Below, in pieces: positions 11,674 to 22,612 of a stretch of 64,000 nucleotides of DNA. The DNA is from Cymodocea nodosa (lineage: Eukaryota; Streptophyta; Magnoliopsida; Alismatales; Cymodoceaceae), in contig JAZBRI010000011.1 in NCBI GenBank assembly GCA_036874045.1, positions 5,084,001 through 5,148,000 on the forward strand, in the 5' to 3' direction. Position numbers and translations under genes: made by a program. How positions within the stretch are numbered: the first letter of the stretch is position 1; each line of letters opens with the position of its first letter. Under the pieces are notes generated by a model. That model was not told the origin of the DNA. It was given only the letters and a program-made list of their open reading frames with translations, and ran no database searches.

Positions 11674-12916
11674 TTTGCTGAGTGTTATAAAACTAACTGA
11701 AAATGGATATTATGTAGTGTTTGAAGATAATGTATGCAAAATTATTGATAAAAATACAGATGAAATTAAGTTTATTGCTAAAAGAAAAGGTTCTATATGT
11801 ATTTTATCTTTACCTTCTAGTGTAGTTGATTTAAATTCATGTTTGCTAGCTGAAACTAGTGATGCATATCTATGGCATAGAAGGATTGTACATATAAATA
11901 TGAAACTATTACATAAACTATCTAGAAAACATTTAGTGAGAGGTTTACCAAAGATTAAATACTCAAAGGACTTTATGTGTGATGCATGTGAGTTAGGTAA
12001 ACTTCACAAAAACTCTTTTAAATCCAAAACTGATATCTCAAGCAAGAGAGTCTTAGAACTTATACATATAGATCTATTTGGACCAACAAGAATCATGAGT
12101 CTTGGTGGTAAACGGTATGTATTTGTTTTAGTAGATGACTTCTCTAGATACACTTGGGTATACTTTCTAGCATCTAAAATAGAAGTTTTTGAAAAGTTTA
12201 AAATGTTTTGCAATCTTGTTCAAAATGAACAAAGTGTCTCTGTTCAAAAACTTAGGAGTGATCATTGCACGGAATTTGAAAATGATCAAATGGATAATTA
12301 TTGTATTGAGCATGGCATTGATCACAGATTTTCTTTTCCAAGAGCACCTTCTCAAAATGGTGTTGTTGAGAGAAAGAATAGATCACTTTAGGAAATGGCC
12401 AGAACAATGTTGAATGAACATAAGTTACCTCAAAATCTTTGGGATGAAGTAGTGAATACAGTTTGTTATGTTATTAACAGAAGTCACTTAAGACCTCGTG
12501 TTAATAAAACTCCTTTTGAAATTATGTTTAATAGGGTTCCAAACATTTCTTATATGAAACCATTTGGGTGTAAGTGTTTTATTCTTAATACTAAGGATAA
12601 AAGGGATAAATTTCAAGCCAAAGCTGATGAAGGAATTTTTGTAGGTTACTCTACTAGAAGTAAAGCCTATAGAGTATATAACAAGACTTTTAGAACTATT
12701 GAAGAAACCCTCCATATAAGCTTCAATGAAAATTCTTTTAGAGAATCTCAATCTAAAGTTAATAATGATCATATGATCAGTTTCCCAAAAGAGTTAGAGA
12801 TCAATAGAGAGATTGGAGATTTATCTGAGAAAATCAAAATTATGAACTTAAATGATCAAACTAATGATGAAAGTGATGGACCTTCAGAGGTTGATGAGAA
12901 TATTGAGGAAAATTAG
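11674..12916 (+). pseudogene. pol: copia B2 integrase (broken)
   Basis: Integrase with its pre-integrase zinc region. It contains YLWHRRIVHINMKLL (the second His position is shifted by a G-to-V/I change), CDACELGKLHKNSF, then the catalytic Asp in VLVDDFSRYTWVYFL, Asp in LRSDHCTEF and Glu in QNGVVERKNRSL. TAG near 12389-12391 replaces the Gln codon seen in B1, then the frame resumes EMARTMLNEHKLPQNLW. The tail has GCKCFILNTKDK and EGIFVGYSTRSKAY. The frame ends at TAG 12914-12916. At the 5' side the sequence is joined to a truncated LTR, so no start or protease exists. Confidence 0.9.
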
Positions 12917-14564
12917 AGAAATTGGTGTTATTCTTCATCACATCCCATTACTCAAGTCATTGGAAATATTAATGAGGGAGTTAAAACTAGAGCTTCAGTA
13001 AATTTAAATAGTATATGTATGTTTGTTTCTATGATGGAACCAAGTAATATAGAAGAAGCATTATCTGATGAAAATTAGATAGTGGTAATGCAAGAAGAAC
13101 TAAATCAATTCATTAAAAATGATGTTAGGGAATTAGTCTCTCCACCAGAAAATTAGTCCATAATAGGTACAAAGTGGATCTTTAGAAACAAAACTAATGA
13201 AACTAGTCTAGTTATAAGGAACAAAGCTAGATTAGTTGCACAAAGGTATACATAGGAAGAAGGACTAGATTATGATGAAACATTTGCTTCTATGGCTAGG
13301 TTAGAAAGTATTAGAATATTATTGGCCTATGTTTGTTATATGGATTTTAAATTATATCAAATGGATGTAAATAGTGCATTTCTAAATGGTTTAATTAATG
13401 AAGAAGTCTATGTAAAACAACCACCTGTATTTGAAGATATTGAAAATCCTAACTGTGTATAAATTGAAGAAAGCCTTATATGGTTTGAAGCAAGCACCTA
13501 GATCATGGTATGAAAGATTATCTACTTTTTTAATAGAACAAGGTTATATCTTGGGAAAAGTAGATCATACTCTATTTATCAAAAGAGATGGTAAAGATCA
13601 GATTGTTGTTCAAATATATGTGGATGATATAATCTTTGGAGCAACTTCTGATAAACTAATAAAAATATTTTCTAAAGAAATGACTAGTCAGTTTGAAATG
13701 AGTATGATAGGAGAACATTCATATTTTCTAGGACTTCAAATTAAGCAAATAGATAAAGGTATATTTTTAAATCAGGAAAAATATGCAGATGAAATGCTTA
13801 AGAAATTTAATTTTAATGATACAAGGATTCGAGGAACTCCTATGACTACTTTAAAGTTAGATATTGGTGGCATAGGAAAATCAATAGATCAAAGAAAATA
13901 TAGAAGTATGATTGGTTCTTTACTTTATTTGATTGCTAATAGACCTGATATTATGTTTGTTGTGTGTGCTTGTGCTAGATTTCAATCTAATCCTAAAGAA
14001 TCACACTCAATTGCAGTTAAAAGAATATTTAGATATATACAAGGAACTAAAAATTTTGGACTGTATTATTCTAAGGATAGTTCAATAGATCTTATAGGAT
14101 ATACTGATGTTGATTATGTAGGATCTAAATCTGATAGGAAGAGTACCAATGGCACATGTCAATTATTGGGTAATAATTTGGTGTCATGGTTTAGTAAAAA
14201 GTAAAACTGTGTAGCACTTTCTACTACAGAAGTTGAATATATTGCTACTGCACTGTGTTGCACTTAGATTCTGTGGATAAGGCAAACTTTAGAAGACTTT
14301 GGATTATCTTATGATACATCTGAGATTTATTGTGACAGTAGTTCTGCAATAAATCTTTCCAAAAATCTTGTATTACATTCTAGAGCAAAGCATATAGAGG
14401 TTAGACATCATTTTCTAAGAAATAACGTAATTAAAGGAAAAATTAAATTAGAATTTGTGTCTAGTAAAAATCAATTAGTTGATATATTTACAAAACTTCT
14501 AGATGAAAATACATTCTGCAACATAAGATTAAATTTGGGTATTTCTAGGCTATGTGATGTGTAA
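12917..14564 (+). pseudogene. pol: copia B2 reverse transcriptase and RNase H (broken)
   Basis: RT motifs in order: [37 protein letters not shown], the catalytic YVDD at 13617-13628, then SYFLGLQIKQ. RNase H follows with Asp in GYTDVDYVGS, Glu in STTEVEYIA, Asp in IYCDSSSAINLSKN and the C-terminal AKHIEVRHHFLR and SRLCDV, ending at TAA 14562-14564. Breaks include TAG before IVVMQEEL (13078), TAG at 13156 and 13254, a frameshift near 13450, TAA at 14202 and TAG at 14265. About 200 bases of AT-rich spacer follow before the extra ORF. Confidence 0.92.
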
Positions 14565-14768
14565 AATGCTTAAACCCCACAAAAAGATAAATATTTTTGA
14601 TGATGTTGTTCACCTCATAGATATTATATACTTATCATAAATATCTAAGTAATATCTAAATTGCTGCATAAGATACTATGTATTTATTGTAAAATCATAG
14701 TAGTATCTTATTGATTTTAAGTAGTTTATCAATTTTAATGGTTTTTACGATTTTAAGTGGAAGTGAAA

Positions 14769-15897
14769 ATGAAAAACATTGAAAGATCTGAAAATATAGA
14801 TGCTGCTGATAATATTGAAACAAGTCCTAGATCAGAACACCATGATAGGAAAATACCTAATCCTGAATAGAGTTTAGATGAAAATACACTAATATGGTTC
14901 AGAAATAATTCCTGTTTTGACAAGTTTCAGACATAAAACTTTTACAGTTTTATATTCAAGACTAGTTAAGTTTGAAGGGATGGCACACATACGAGAACTG
15001 TTTGAATTTCAAGGTTTGTTGACTCTACTTCCACAACAGCTAGGCCATCTTGCTATACCCAAACTTATCAGTTGTTTTTAGTCAAACTTAATAGTGGAAG
15101 AAGGTATTCCTGTTTCTAATATACAAGACAATGACATATATTTAACTCCAGATTTACTTCATTAGGTACTTGGTCTGAAAAATGGAGGAGTTAAATTATC
15201 AGAAAGAAAACAGGTTTATCGATTGGGATGAGATATTACAAATTTAGCCAAAGATCCAACTGCCAACAAACCATTGAGATTACTAAATGACTTAAATGGC
15301 CAAGCACATTTTATTGCAAAAATATTGCATGCTACATTGTTTTAGAGGTTTGGTCATGGGGCAGAAGTTGGCAGATGTTGTCTTTATGCTACATACACAT
15401 TAATAAACCATATACAGGTGAACTGGTATGATATTTTTATTTCTCATATCTTACATTTGTAGAGTAAATTATTTTATGGTTATACAATTTTGAGAATTGT
15501 GGCAAGTCAAACAGATATTACACCTTGGCCACAGAAAAGATTAAAGTCAAGATCTTTCTCTACAAAGGAACTCCAAAAATACCAGGAAGTAGATACACCT
15601 GTTCTCAGACAATAACAACAACAAGATTGGCAATCACAATCACAGCCACAATAGCAACAATCCACACAATTTACAGAAACACAACAACATACAGATATAC
15701 AACAAGGTATACATATAGAAATACATACAGGTATAGATACAAACATACATATTGAATTTTTACAGCAACCATCACAAGTTTCTCAAAATGATTTAGATCA
15801 AGCATTACTTGATCAGATAAACAAAGTTAATACAGAAATTGCAAAGAAAATTTCAGATACTCTGATTGATATTTTTCGAAGACAAAGAGGCTTGTGA
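14769..15897 (+). pseudogene. copia B2 extra 3' ORF, homologous to gypsy ORF-X
   Basis: Sireviruses often carry an additional ORF after RNase H, usually called env-like; its function is unknown. This one begins MKNIERSENIDA, has TFTVLYSRLVKF then MAHIRELFEFQGLLTL, a segment with YLTPDLLH and GLKNGG, then GRCCLYATYTLINHIQ and SRSFSTKELQKYQE. A long Gln/Thr-rich tail is followed by LDQINKVNTEIAKKI and RRQRGL at the stop. It has several TAG stops and a frameshift near 15190-15215. It aligns along its length with 53500-54656 in A1 and, more distantly, with the C-terminal half of ORF-X (38250-38820). I see no signal peptide or obvious membrane segment. The fold may relate to the family annotated as putative plant transposon protein, but this needs a profile search. 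Confidence 0.65.
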
Positions 15898-16120
15898 TTA
15901 TACAAATTATGTATTACATGATTTATTTTTTGTAATTTGTAATCAAAATTATTATGTAAACTGTTTACTGATTTTAATGTTACGTGGTTATTTTTCACAA
16001 TTTATGATATTAAATAGTTTATGCTTAATCCATAAATCCTATGTATGTTTGAAACTATCATTTTGATTAATATATACTTAGTAAGATTTACTTCCTTACA
16101 TTTAACTTGCTTAGCTTCCT

Positions 16121-16223
16121 AAAGGGGGAGAAAATAGTTTGTTTACTTTTTTATAATGCCAAAAAGGGGGAGATATATATTATGTGACTTATTAGGTTTT
16201 GACATCATCAAAAAGGGGGAGAT
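16121..16223 (+). other. Triple polypurine tract of copia B2
   Basis: Three AAAGGGGGAG-type tracts lie at 16121-16134, 16161-16172 and 16210-16223, the last directly abutting the 3' LTR. Repeated PPTs before the 3' LTR are a known Sirevirus trait, and the last one would prime plus-strand DNA synthesis. Bases 15898-16120 are AT-rich noncoding sequence. Confidence 0.85.
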
Positions 16224-17470
16224 TGTTAGGTTTTTAATTTTGATGATATATGCTTTATTAATGTATTTAAATAAGTCTACATAATATTCTCTAAGTATAT
16301 TTCTCTAAGTATAATAGTTAACAGATTATTGAAAAGTTTCATTTTTATGTCGGATAAATTAAAGATTTCCGAAGAGTTAGATTTGCAATAGTTAAACTTT
16401 CGGATAGTTAACGTTTCAGATAGTTAAACTTTTGGATAGTTAACGTTTCATTTTTGTCGAATACTTTATGTTAAAAACTCGTATAGTTAAGGTTATCTGC
16501 ACGTGTGTTTTTAATGTTTTAAGTTGTCACGTGTTTTCCATGTGTGTTCGGTAATGAAAAATCGAATAGTTAGATAACTGTTCGAGTTTTTATACGCATG
16601 AATAGATAACTATTTGAGTTTTATAAAAGGACTAACGAACAGATAAGTTTCTTTGTTTAGTCACGTGTTTTGTAGGTGCAAAAACTCGAAGAATTAAAGG
16701 ATAAGTGTTCAAGTTTTTACAAGACTTAAAGGATAAATGTTCTACTAAATTGAAGACTTAGAAGATATTCTACAAGACTCCAGGAAGATAAAGTTTCGGT
16801 GAATCTACGAAGTGGAGATCGTGGAAATTCAAAATGTTAGTGGAGAAAGTGGAAATTAAAATAGAAAGTAATTTTGATTAAAGAGAAAATTAGTATGTGG
16901 ATTATGGATTGTGGATCAAGTGGATGAACATGTTGAAGGTGAAAGACAATAGAGTTCGACTACTAATAGAGAGTACGAGCTACATTACAACAGAGGATCC
17001 CAATCTCAAAAACCATGTCTGAATATTCAATCCGGATTCCTAACTGAAAAGTTAAGTTTGAATATTCATATTCTGAAAAATTCTCCAACATCAGAAGAAG
17101 TTTGAAATTCCAAGCAATTTTAGAAAAGGAGCTGCAAACATAAGAAGTTTGGAAATTAGACAGCTGGAGAAGAAGAGATATAGAAGCTGAGCAAAGAGAG
17201 AAAGAAGCTGTGTGCATAAAGATCAGGTTATATACAATTCAAAATTAGTTTTGAATAAGAGTTTTGTTTTCCTATTTGAATTGTATATCGAACATTACTA
17301 TATCAAAATTGTCAAGGAGGGAATTGAGTTGAAAAGATATTGTAAATTCTGTCTTGAAATAAAAGAATAGAATTTCATTTACGAGTGTTTTGTGCTCTTG
17401 TTTTATCTGCTAGTATTTAATTACTAAAGACACAATTCACCCCCCCTCTTGTGATACAGACGATCCTACA
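16224..17470 (+). repeat. Family-A copia LTR (3' LTR of B2)
   Basis: TGTTAGGTTTTTAATTTTG... to ...ACGATCCTACA, 1247 bp, preceded by a polypurine tract and homologous to the A2 5' LTR (58078-59251). It contains CACGTG twice near 16500-16530. The right edge abuts the gypsy Gm element. Confidence 0.92.
16622..16630 (+). promoter_or_regulatory. TATA box of family-A LTR
   Basis: TATAAAAGG preceding ACTAACGAACAG, with the identical motif and context in the A2 LTR at 58443-58451. Confidence 0.65.
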
Positions 17471-17654
17471 CCTTTGGTGGCTCACAAGCAAGCCAATTGG
17501 TTTCCTAGAACAGATACCAACAAACTGGATTGATATTTTGTTGTTTTTTTTTCTTCTTATAAAATAACACTAAAAATAAAAAATTTTCTCTTCTTTTTCT
17601 TTTTCTAAAAAAAATTACAGAATGCACACAACATTAAAAACACAGAATCACAAT

Positions 17655-18789
17655 TTAAAAACATGATTGAAAAGTAGTAACAAATAGAATAAATGTGTCA
17701 GTCCATGCAAACTTTTTAGGCATAATTCTTCTTGCTATTAATTCTATTTTAATGCATTTCGTTTTCCTTTTTATCTTGTAAACTTGTAATATGTTATCAA
17801 TACTAAATATAAGTGTATTTCCATTAATGAAATGAAATGTAGAAAGGGATCCACTTCTGTGCCAAGATAATGTAGCTGTTTCTATTTCTACATCTATTTC
17901 AACATATTCCTCTTCCCACTTTCATTCATTTAGGTCTTTTATAATTCATATTTGAAATTTCCTCAATTCATCCCACCATCTTATTAGACATAAAGTAGGA
18001 TCATCATATTCATTATACCACATTCCTAATTGAATTTGATCATATTCTGAAGATGGTAGTTTAGCTATATCACTCAGTCTAGGTAATATTTCTATAAAAT
18101 CATCATAATTGTCTATGCTTACTATGTATAAATTAGATCTAAATGTAACTGATATATCTGTGACTAGATATATATATCAATAAGTATGAAATGCATGCTG
18201 TTAATTAATGCTTTCTGTCCTAGATATATCATAGTATTTTCAATCCAATATCTATTTAGAAAATTATACACACTTAAGCATAAATCTTCATCCCAATTTC
18301 CAGTTGGTCTCCAATAATATAATTTTTCAGGAATGGTCGAATTTTATTAGAAAAAATTAAAGCTAACCCACAATTTTCAATTGGTACTTCATATCTATTA
18401 GGCCTTCCTATATTCCATTCTTCTCTTGTGATAGGATTTCTAATCAAAATATCAGGTAACAGAATTACATACCTTGGTTTGGTTCTGTAAATAATTAATC
18501 CTTCATCCATCCCCATAATATGATCTATTCCTTCTAACATATTGGGTGGAATTCCAACAGTTTCTTCCATATTCAGATATTCATACCTGATCGAACTACG
18601 ATTAAATGACTTCCATATAAATCCATCTCTAATCTTAGTCATTTTTGTAGCTTGTAGTCCATGAAAATATTTTTCTCTAACATAGTCTTTAATTTCTTTT
18701 GATACACAACACAATCTGCACAGATCTTTAGGTCACAGGTTACTCAGTACTTCCCTCAATGCATCTAATGGTAATTTCATCACTTCCAT
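17655..18789 (-). pseudogene. F-box/FBA-type gene in gypsy Gm (broken)
   Basis: The minus-strand ORF starts MEVMKLPLDALREVLSNL, an F-box start that would recruit SKP1/CUL1 ubiquitin ligase. DLCRLCCVSKEIKDYV follows. Downstream comes an F-box-associated-like segment: GIPPNMLEGIDHIMG, EGLIIYR, RNPITREEWNIGRPNR, then C-terminal sequence up to QSCF and TAA at 17655-17657. It is broken by TGA after VLSNL, where Gp has TCA, and by a one-base deletion near 18343 that shifts the frame after LIFSNK. It keeps Trp at the position where Gp has a premature TAG. It is clearly a second copy of 41485-42624, and the two together show an intact ancestor existed. Confidence 0.75.
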
Positions 18790-18800
18790 CTGTTGTGATT

Positions 18801-18987
18801 CTGTATAACATAAACTAAAATTTAACAGAGACAAAATTAACATAGCTACTTCACACCCTCGTGGAGTTAGGTCATAACTCAACAGACTAAGTTCATTAAG
18901 TAATAACTCTACGATACTACTAACTATAACTAAACTTACATTTTTTCTTTTTATCTTTTTTTTACTTACTATATTATACATAGTTAC
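18801..18987 (-). other. Probable intron between capsid and F-box genes (Gm)
   Basis: On the minus strand a GTAACTAT donor follows 15 nt after the capsid stop codon, and the acceptor TTATACAG lies 11 nt before the F-box ATG. Gp has the same donor sequence and a TTTTACAG acceptor at 41312-41475. A closer alternative acceptor (CACAACAG directly before ATG) also exists here. Confidence 0.55.
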
Positions 18988-19002
18988 TTCAGTTATACTA
19001 CT

Positions 19003-20278
19003 TCATTTAGCTACCCTCCCAAAGGAGGTATCAATTTCGTTAACAATTCTATTAACACGGTTAGGTACTGCTTGCATTGGCAATCCTCCAATAGGTCTAA
19101 CTTCCATTGATTCCTTCTATCTAGGAGGCATATTTCTATTCATATTTTGATTTTGAATTGCAGCATTTCCAAATACAAGATCTAGATGATTGTTTAATTG
19201 TTGGATTATCTTTTCTAATTTCTCAATTCTAGATCCTTGTTCGATTAATACTTCATAACTTATATTTTTGTCATTTATATTTCCTCCTCCCTAGAAATTG
19301 TTGTTTCTCAAAGATAAATTCGGGTGATTTCTCTAATTAGGGTTATAAGAATTTTCAAAGTTATCTTTCTATTTTCTAGCATAAATAATATCTAAATCAT
19401 TAACGTTTGCATTTGTTTCTGCTAGCTTTTGATTTAATGATAACTCTTCTATTTTCTTTATTAATTCAGTTAATTTAACTTCAAGCATAATGCTTGAATC
19501 TATTTCATGCATTCCCCTTGGCAATATTCTTTTATTTGTAATAGCTTTAGCTGAGTTTTCCCACTATGCAGTTCTTTTTGTAAAGTTTTCTAAATATGCC
19601 CATGCTTCTTCACTACAAATTTTTAAAAATCCATTATGACAAGTAGATTCTAATAGAGATTTCATTGAAACATCTATGCCTTCATAAATTATACCTATTA
19701 ATTGTGCTTTACTCATTGCATGATGTGGACATTGAGTTAGTAAATCTTTAAATCTTTCAAAATATTTCCAAAATGATTCTCCCTGTTTTTGGCTACACAT
19801 TAATATTTCCTTTTTCTTTTTAATTGTTTGATGTGTTGGATAATATTTTTCCAGAAAAATAAAGCAAAATTCAGTCCATGCAGAAATTGAATCAGGCGAT
19901 AGAGTATATAACCATCTCTTAGCTGTGTCTTTTAAAGCAAAAGGGATATATCTAAGTTTAATAGCATCTATACTCATGTTCGGTATTTTCATCATTTGAC
20001 AAACTTTGTTAAATTCTCTAAGGAAATAATAGGCATCTTCTCTTTCTAATCCATGAAAATGTGGTAATTGACTAATATAATTAGATTTTAGTTCAAACCT
20101 ATCTCCCTCAAAGTTTGGCAATTGAATGCATGAAGGTTCACCAACTAATTCAGGATACAGAATTTTCCCTAATGGTTTTTCTACTAGAGCAGCCATATCT
20201 TCGTTCTCTTTTAAAGAAAGGTTAGCTACACCTCTAAGGATTTCATTAAAGTCCAATTCAGAAAATTTTTCAGTACAT
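19003..20278 (-). pseudogene. gag: Downstream capsid (Retrotrans_gag) gene in Gm (broken)
   Basis: The minus-strand frame opens with MDFNEILRGVANLSLKENE. The capsid core follows: FELKSNYISQLPHFHGL, EDAYYFLREFNKVC, LKDTAKRWLYTLSP, FLEKYYPTHQT and SFWKYFERFKDLL. This is the Retrotrans_gag domain of Athila-type elements. The C-terminal part has NDLDIIYARK, a TAG stop at 19369-19371, then an RNHPNLS segment and a heptad-like helix (IEKLEKIIQQLNN), ending at TGA 19003-19005. A further TAG lies at 19564-19566. The gene sits after ORF-X and far downstream of pol, as in Gp. The acceptor of its upstream intron is damaged (ACACAAAG), and the upstream ATG has become ATA. Confidence 0.85.
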
Positions 20279-20396
20279 CTTTGTGTTGAGTAATCCTATG
20301 TAGGTGTCCTTACTAATCATTTAGTGCTAGGAGAATGAATCTATGTGCTCATAAACTCTTAACATAAAGTAAAATAGTAGAAGATTAATTACATAC
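20279..20396 (-). other. Degraded intron upstream of Gm capsid gene
   Basis: The donor GTATGTAATTAATCTTC is identical in start to the Gp intron at 39924-40024. The acceptor region reads AACACAAAG instead of TTCATTGCAG, so splicing here is doubtful. Conservation of the donor supports the Gp intron call. Confidence 0.55.
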
Positions 20397-20526
20397 CAAG
20401 CTGAAGCTTTATACTTAGTAAATAGTTGTTGACGAATGATGTTGAATCAACTACTTCTCCTTCCAGTTCCCCAATGAATTTCCTTTTCTTTCAAAAGTGC
20501 TAGTAACTAGTAAATAACATGTTATT

Positions 20527-20540
20527 CTATATTTATAATG
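20527..20540 (-). promoter_or_regulatory. TATA-like element before Gm capsid gene
   Basis: CATTATAAATATAG on the minus strand, at the same place relative to the capsid leader as TATATATATAAAA in Gp (39782-39794). Confidence 0.45.
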
Positions 20541-20649
20541 CACGTCCATAAAGCAAATGAATCTCGTTGCAAGAACGTATCTTGTAACGAGTAGTGTGAT
20601 TCCTATTTTTATGGGTACGTGTGCCACTTCTAATTTCAAATTTCAATAA

Positions 20650-20920
20650 CCGCTAAACCTACGAAGTTTCATTCGTGGCTAAAAGAATAACTATTTAGAT
20701 TAATCCACGAACTAACCTCGTTGAGTTACAGTTAACTCAATGGACTAACTTCAATTACTATTGCTAACTCCATGGACTAACTTCGTTGAGTTACAGATAA
20801 CTCAACGGAGTGACCTTACATTATATTATTGACCTCGTGGAGTTAAGGTTAACTCAACAGATTTACTTCGTTGAGTTAACAGTTAGCAATTTTCTAAGCT
20901 TACTCCTCTATTAACTTCTA
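20650..20920. repeat. Cluster of GTTGAGTTA/TAACTCAAC hairpins (Gm spacer)
   Basis: Several short inverted repeats, for example TTCGTTGAGTTACAGATAAC followed by TCAACGGA, lie between ORF-X and the capsid gene. The same cluster occurs in Gp at 39430-39620. The rest of 20540-21338 is AT-rich noncoding DNA. Confidence 0.7.
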
Positions 20921-21338
20921 TATATATATTTTTTTCTCTTGAATTTTCTTTTCAATTTAAATAAAGTTAAATACATGTCATTAATAAAGTGTTCTAATTA
21001 AAAATCATTTAAATCTGAACATTATATAAATATTTAACTTGTAGTTCATTTCATGTTATGCAAAATTTATATTTTACTTTGTAGCATGTAGATATTTTCA
21101 GGCATTAACCAATTATCATGCATTTAATCCTGTCATTCATAAATTTTGTAAATCTTTTAAACAGTCTTGTATCTTGTTCAAACAGTTATATAATATTCTA
21201 GTTCATCCATTACATCATTCTCAAACACGAATGCAAAAACATCTGAAAAACATACATTCATTTATGTGAATAGTATACATTACAATCAATTAGATATTTT
21301 TCATACAATTATAAGTACAAGTAAACAAACAATATAAT

Positions 21339-22607
21339 TTAATCTTTTTTCCTAAGTTCATCTACTTCCTTTTGGAGTTTTTCTACTTGTTGCACTAATT
21401 GATTTATCCTTTCTATAGCTCTTGTAATTCCTCCAAAAGGTTCAGCAATCTCTATAGCAGCATAATTTCTGTATTCTTTCACTGAAAAGGTTCTTGATCT
21501 TATCCTTTTGGATGCCCATTTCGTGAAATCAATACTGTCCACCATCAGTAGTGGAATCAGATCTCTATAAAATAATTTCTTCTTTATTGCTCTCAGCTTG
21601 GAGATAAAAACTACAGACCAATTTATCTAAAGTCTGTTCACAACTGCATATGTGGCTCATTTGACAAATTGACTCAATTCTATATCGTGGCTTTGTCGTT
21701 GGTAAACATTCTTAATTAAAATGTTAGCTATTATGTGTGCTTTACCATTTAAGTGTTTCAGTCTATTTACCAATGGTACACCTAGATTGATAACTAAATA
21801 ATCCTTTGTGATATGTTCTGTCCACTCGACTGCAGTTGTGCTTTCTAGAATTTCTAGTCCTTCATTCTTCAGTCCTAAAATGTTGTGGAGAAGCTCTGGT
21901 ATTATCTGTACATCAACTTACTCGATGTTGAAAATTAATCCACTTTCTCCTTCTCTTAAATTTGCATAAAAGTAGGGCACTAGATTCTCATATATTGCAT
22001 GCTCTCTCTCTTGAGAAATAAACTATAGTAGACCTTGGAACTGAAATAAATCCTTAATTTCTTGCATCGCATCTCAATTTACTGGTCTACTATAAATGAT
22101 ATCATAACCCCTAATCTCTTGATATTTATTATATGCTTCTTGACTCCAAAAGTGTACTTCATTTAAAACTGTTGCTTCAGTCAGGTCAAGAATGTGAATT
22201 TGTTGCTCTAGAGGGGTTTGTTCTTGAACTTCCTCTTCCACGTACTGAACTTGAATAGATTGAAAATGCTCCAAAGATTCCTGCATTTTTGCTTCTACTT
22301 CTATCTGTGGTGGAGAGCCGGCAGAACTCTCCACTCTGTCTTGAATTCTTTCCAAAATTTGCTGAAGAGTTCCTTGCTCTTCAATAGAATCTATAGAGTC
22401 ATTTCTTTCCATATGTACTTGTTTAGCTTCTTGTTCAGTTTCTTCTTTTTCTTCCTCTTGACTACCAATTTGCATTATCACTGTTCTTTCTGATTTTGTG
22501 GCAGATTGGGATGGAGTTACGGGCAAATCAGCTTTTGCCCTAATTTCTGTTACTTTTGCTTGTACATGTTGTAGATTAGTTTCAGCCTGATTTTTTTCTT
22601 CTCTTTG
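21339..22607 (-). pseudogene. ORF-X of Gm, C-terminal part (cut by solo LTR)
   Basis: Minus-strand continuation of ORF-X after the solo LTR. It starts with KEQREEKNQAETN and passes SQSATKSERTV, an acidic Gln-rich stretch and HFWSQEAYNKYQEIRGYDII. The shared domain follows (FQFQGLL, YENLVPYFYANL, LLHNILGLKNEG, RLKHLNGKAHIIANIL, FVKWATYAV). It ends GGITRAIERINQL and a coiled coil (VEKLQKEVDELRKKD) at TAA 21339-21341. Stops occur near 22072, 22040, 21920 and 21630. It corresponds to 37740-39002 of Gp. Function is unknown; the domain also occurs in the copia extra ORFs. Confidence 0.75.
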
Positions 22608-22612
22608 CTCTT

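Larger units (their letters stand above)
10101..17470 (+). mobile_element. Chimeric Sirevirus-like copia element B2
   Basis: The left LTR (10101-11673) is family B (TGTTGAGTATTTTG start). The body has integrase, RT and RNase H of family B type, an extra ORF, three polypurine tracts, and a right LTR (16224-17470) of family A (TGTTAGGTTTTTAA start). Gag, protease and the end of the left LTR are deleted at about 11673. The flanks are CAAAC on the left and CCTTT on the right, so there is no target duplication. The unit therefore looks like a recombination product and not a single insertion. Confidence 0.8.

Noticed and set aside
15507-15746. Cys-rich small protein on the minus strand
   Set aside because: It is the antisense of the Gln/Thr-rich CAA/ACA tract of the copia extra ORF; the Cys richness is a composition artefact.
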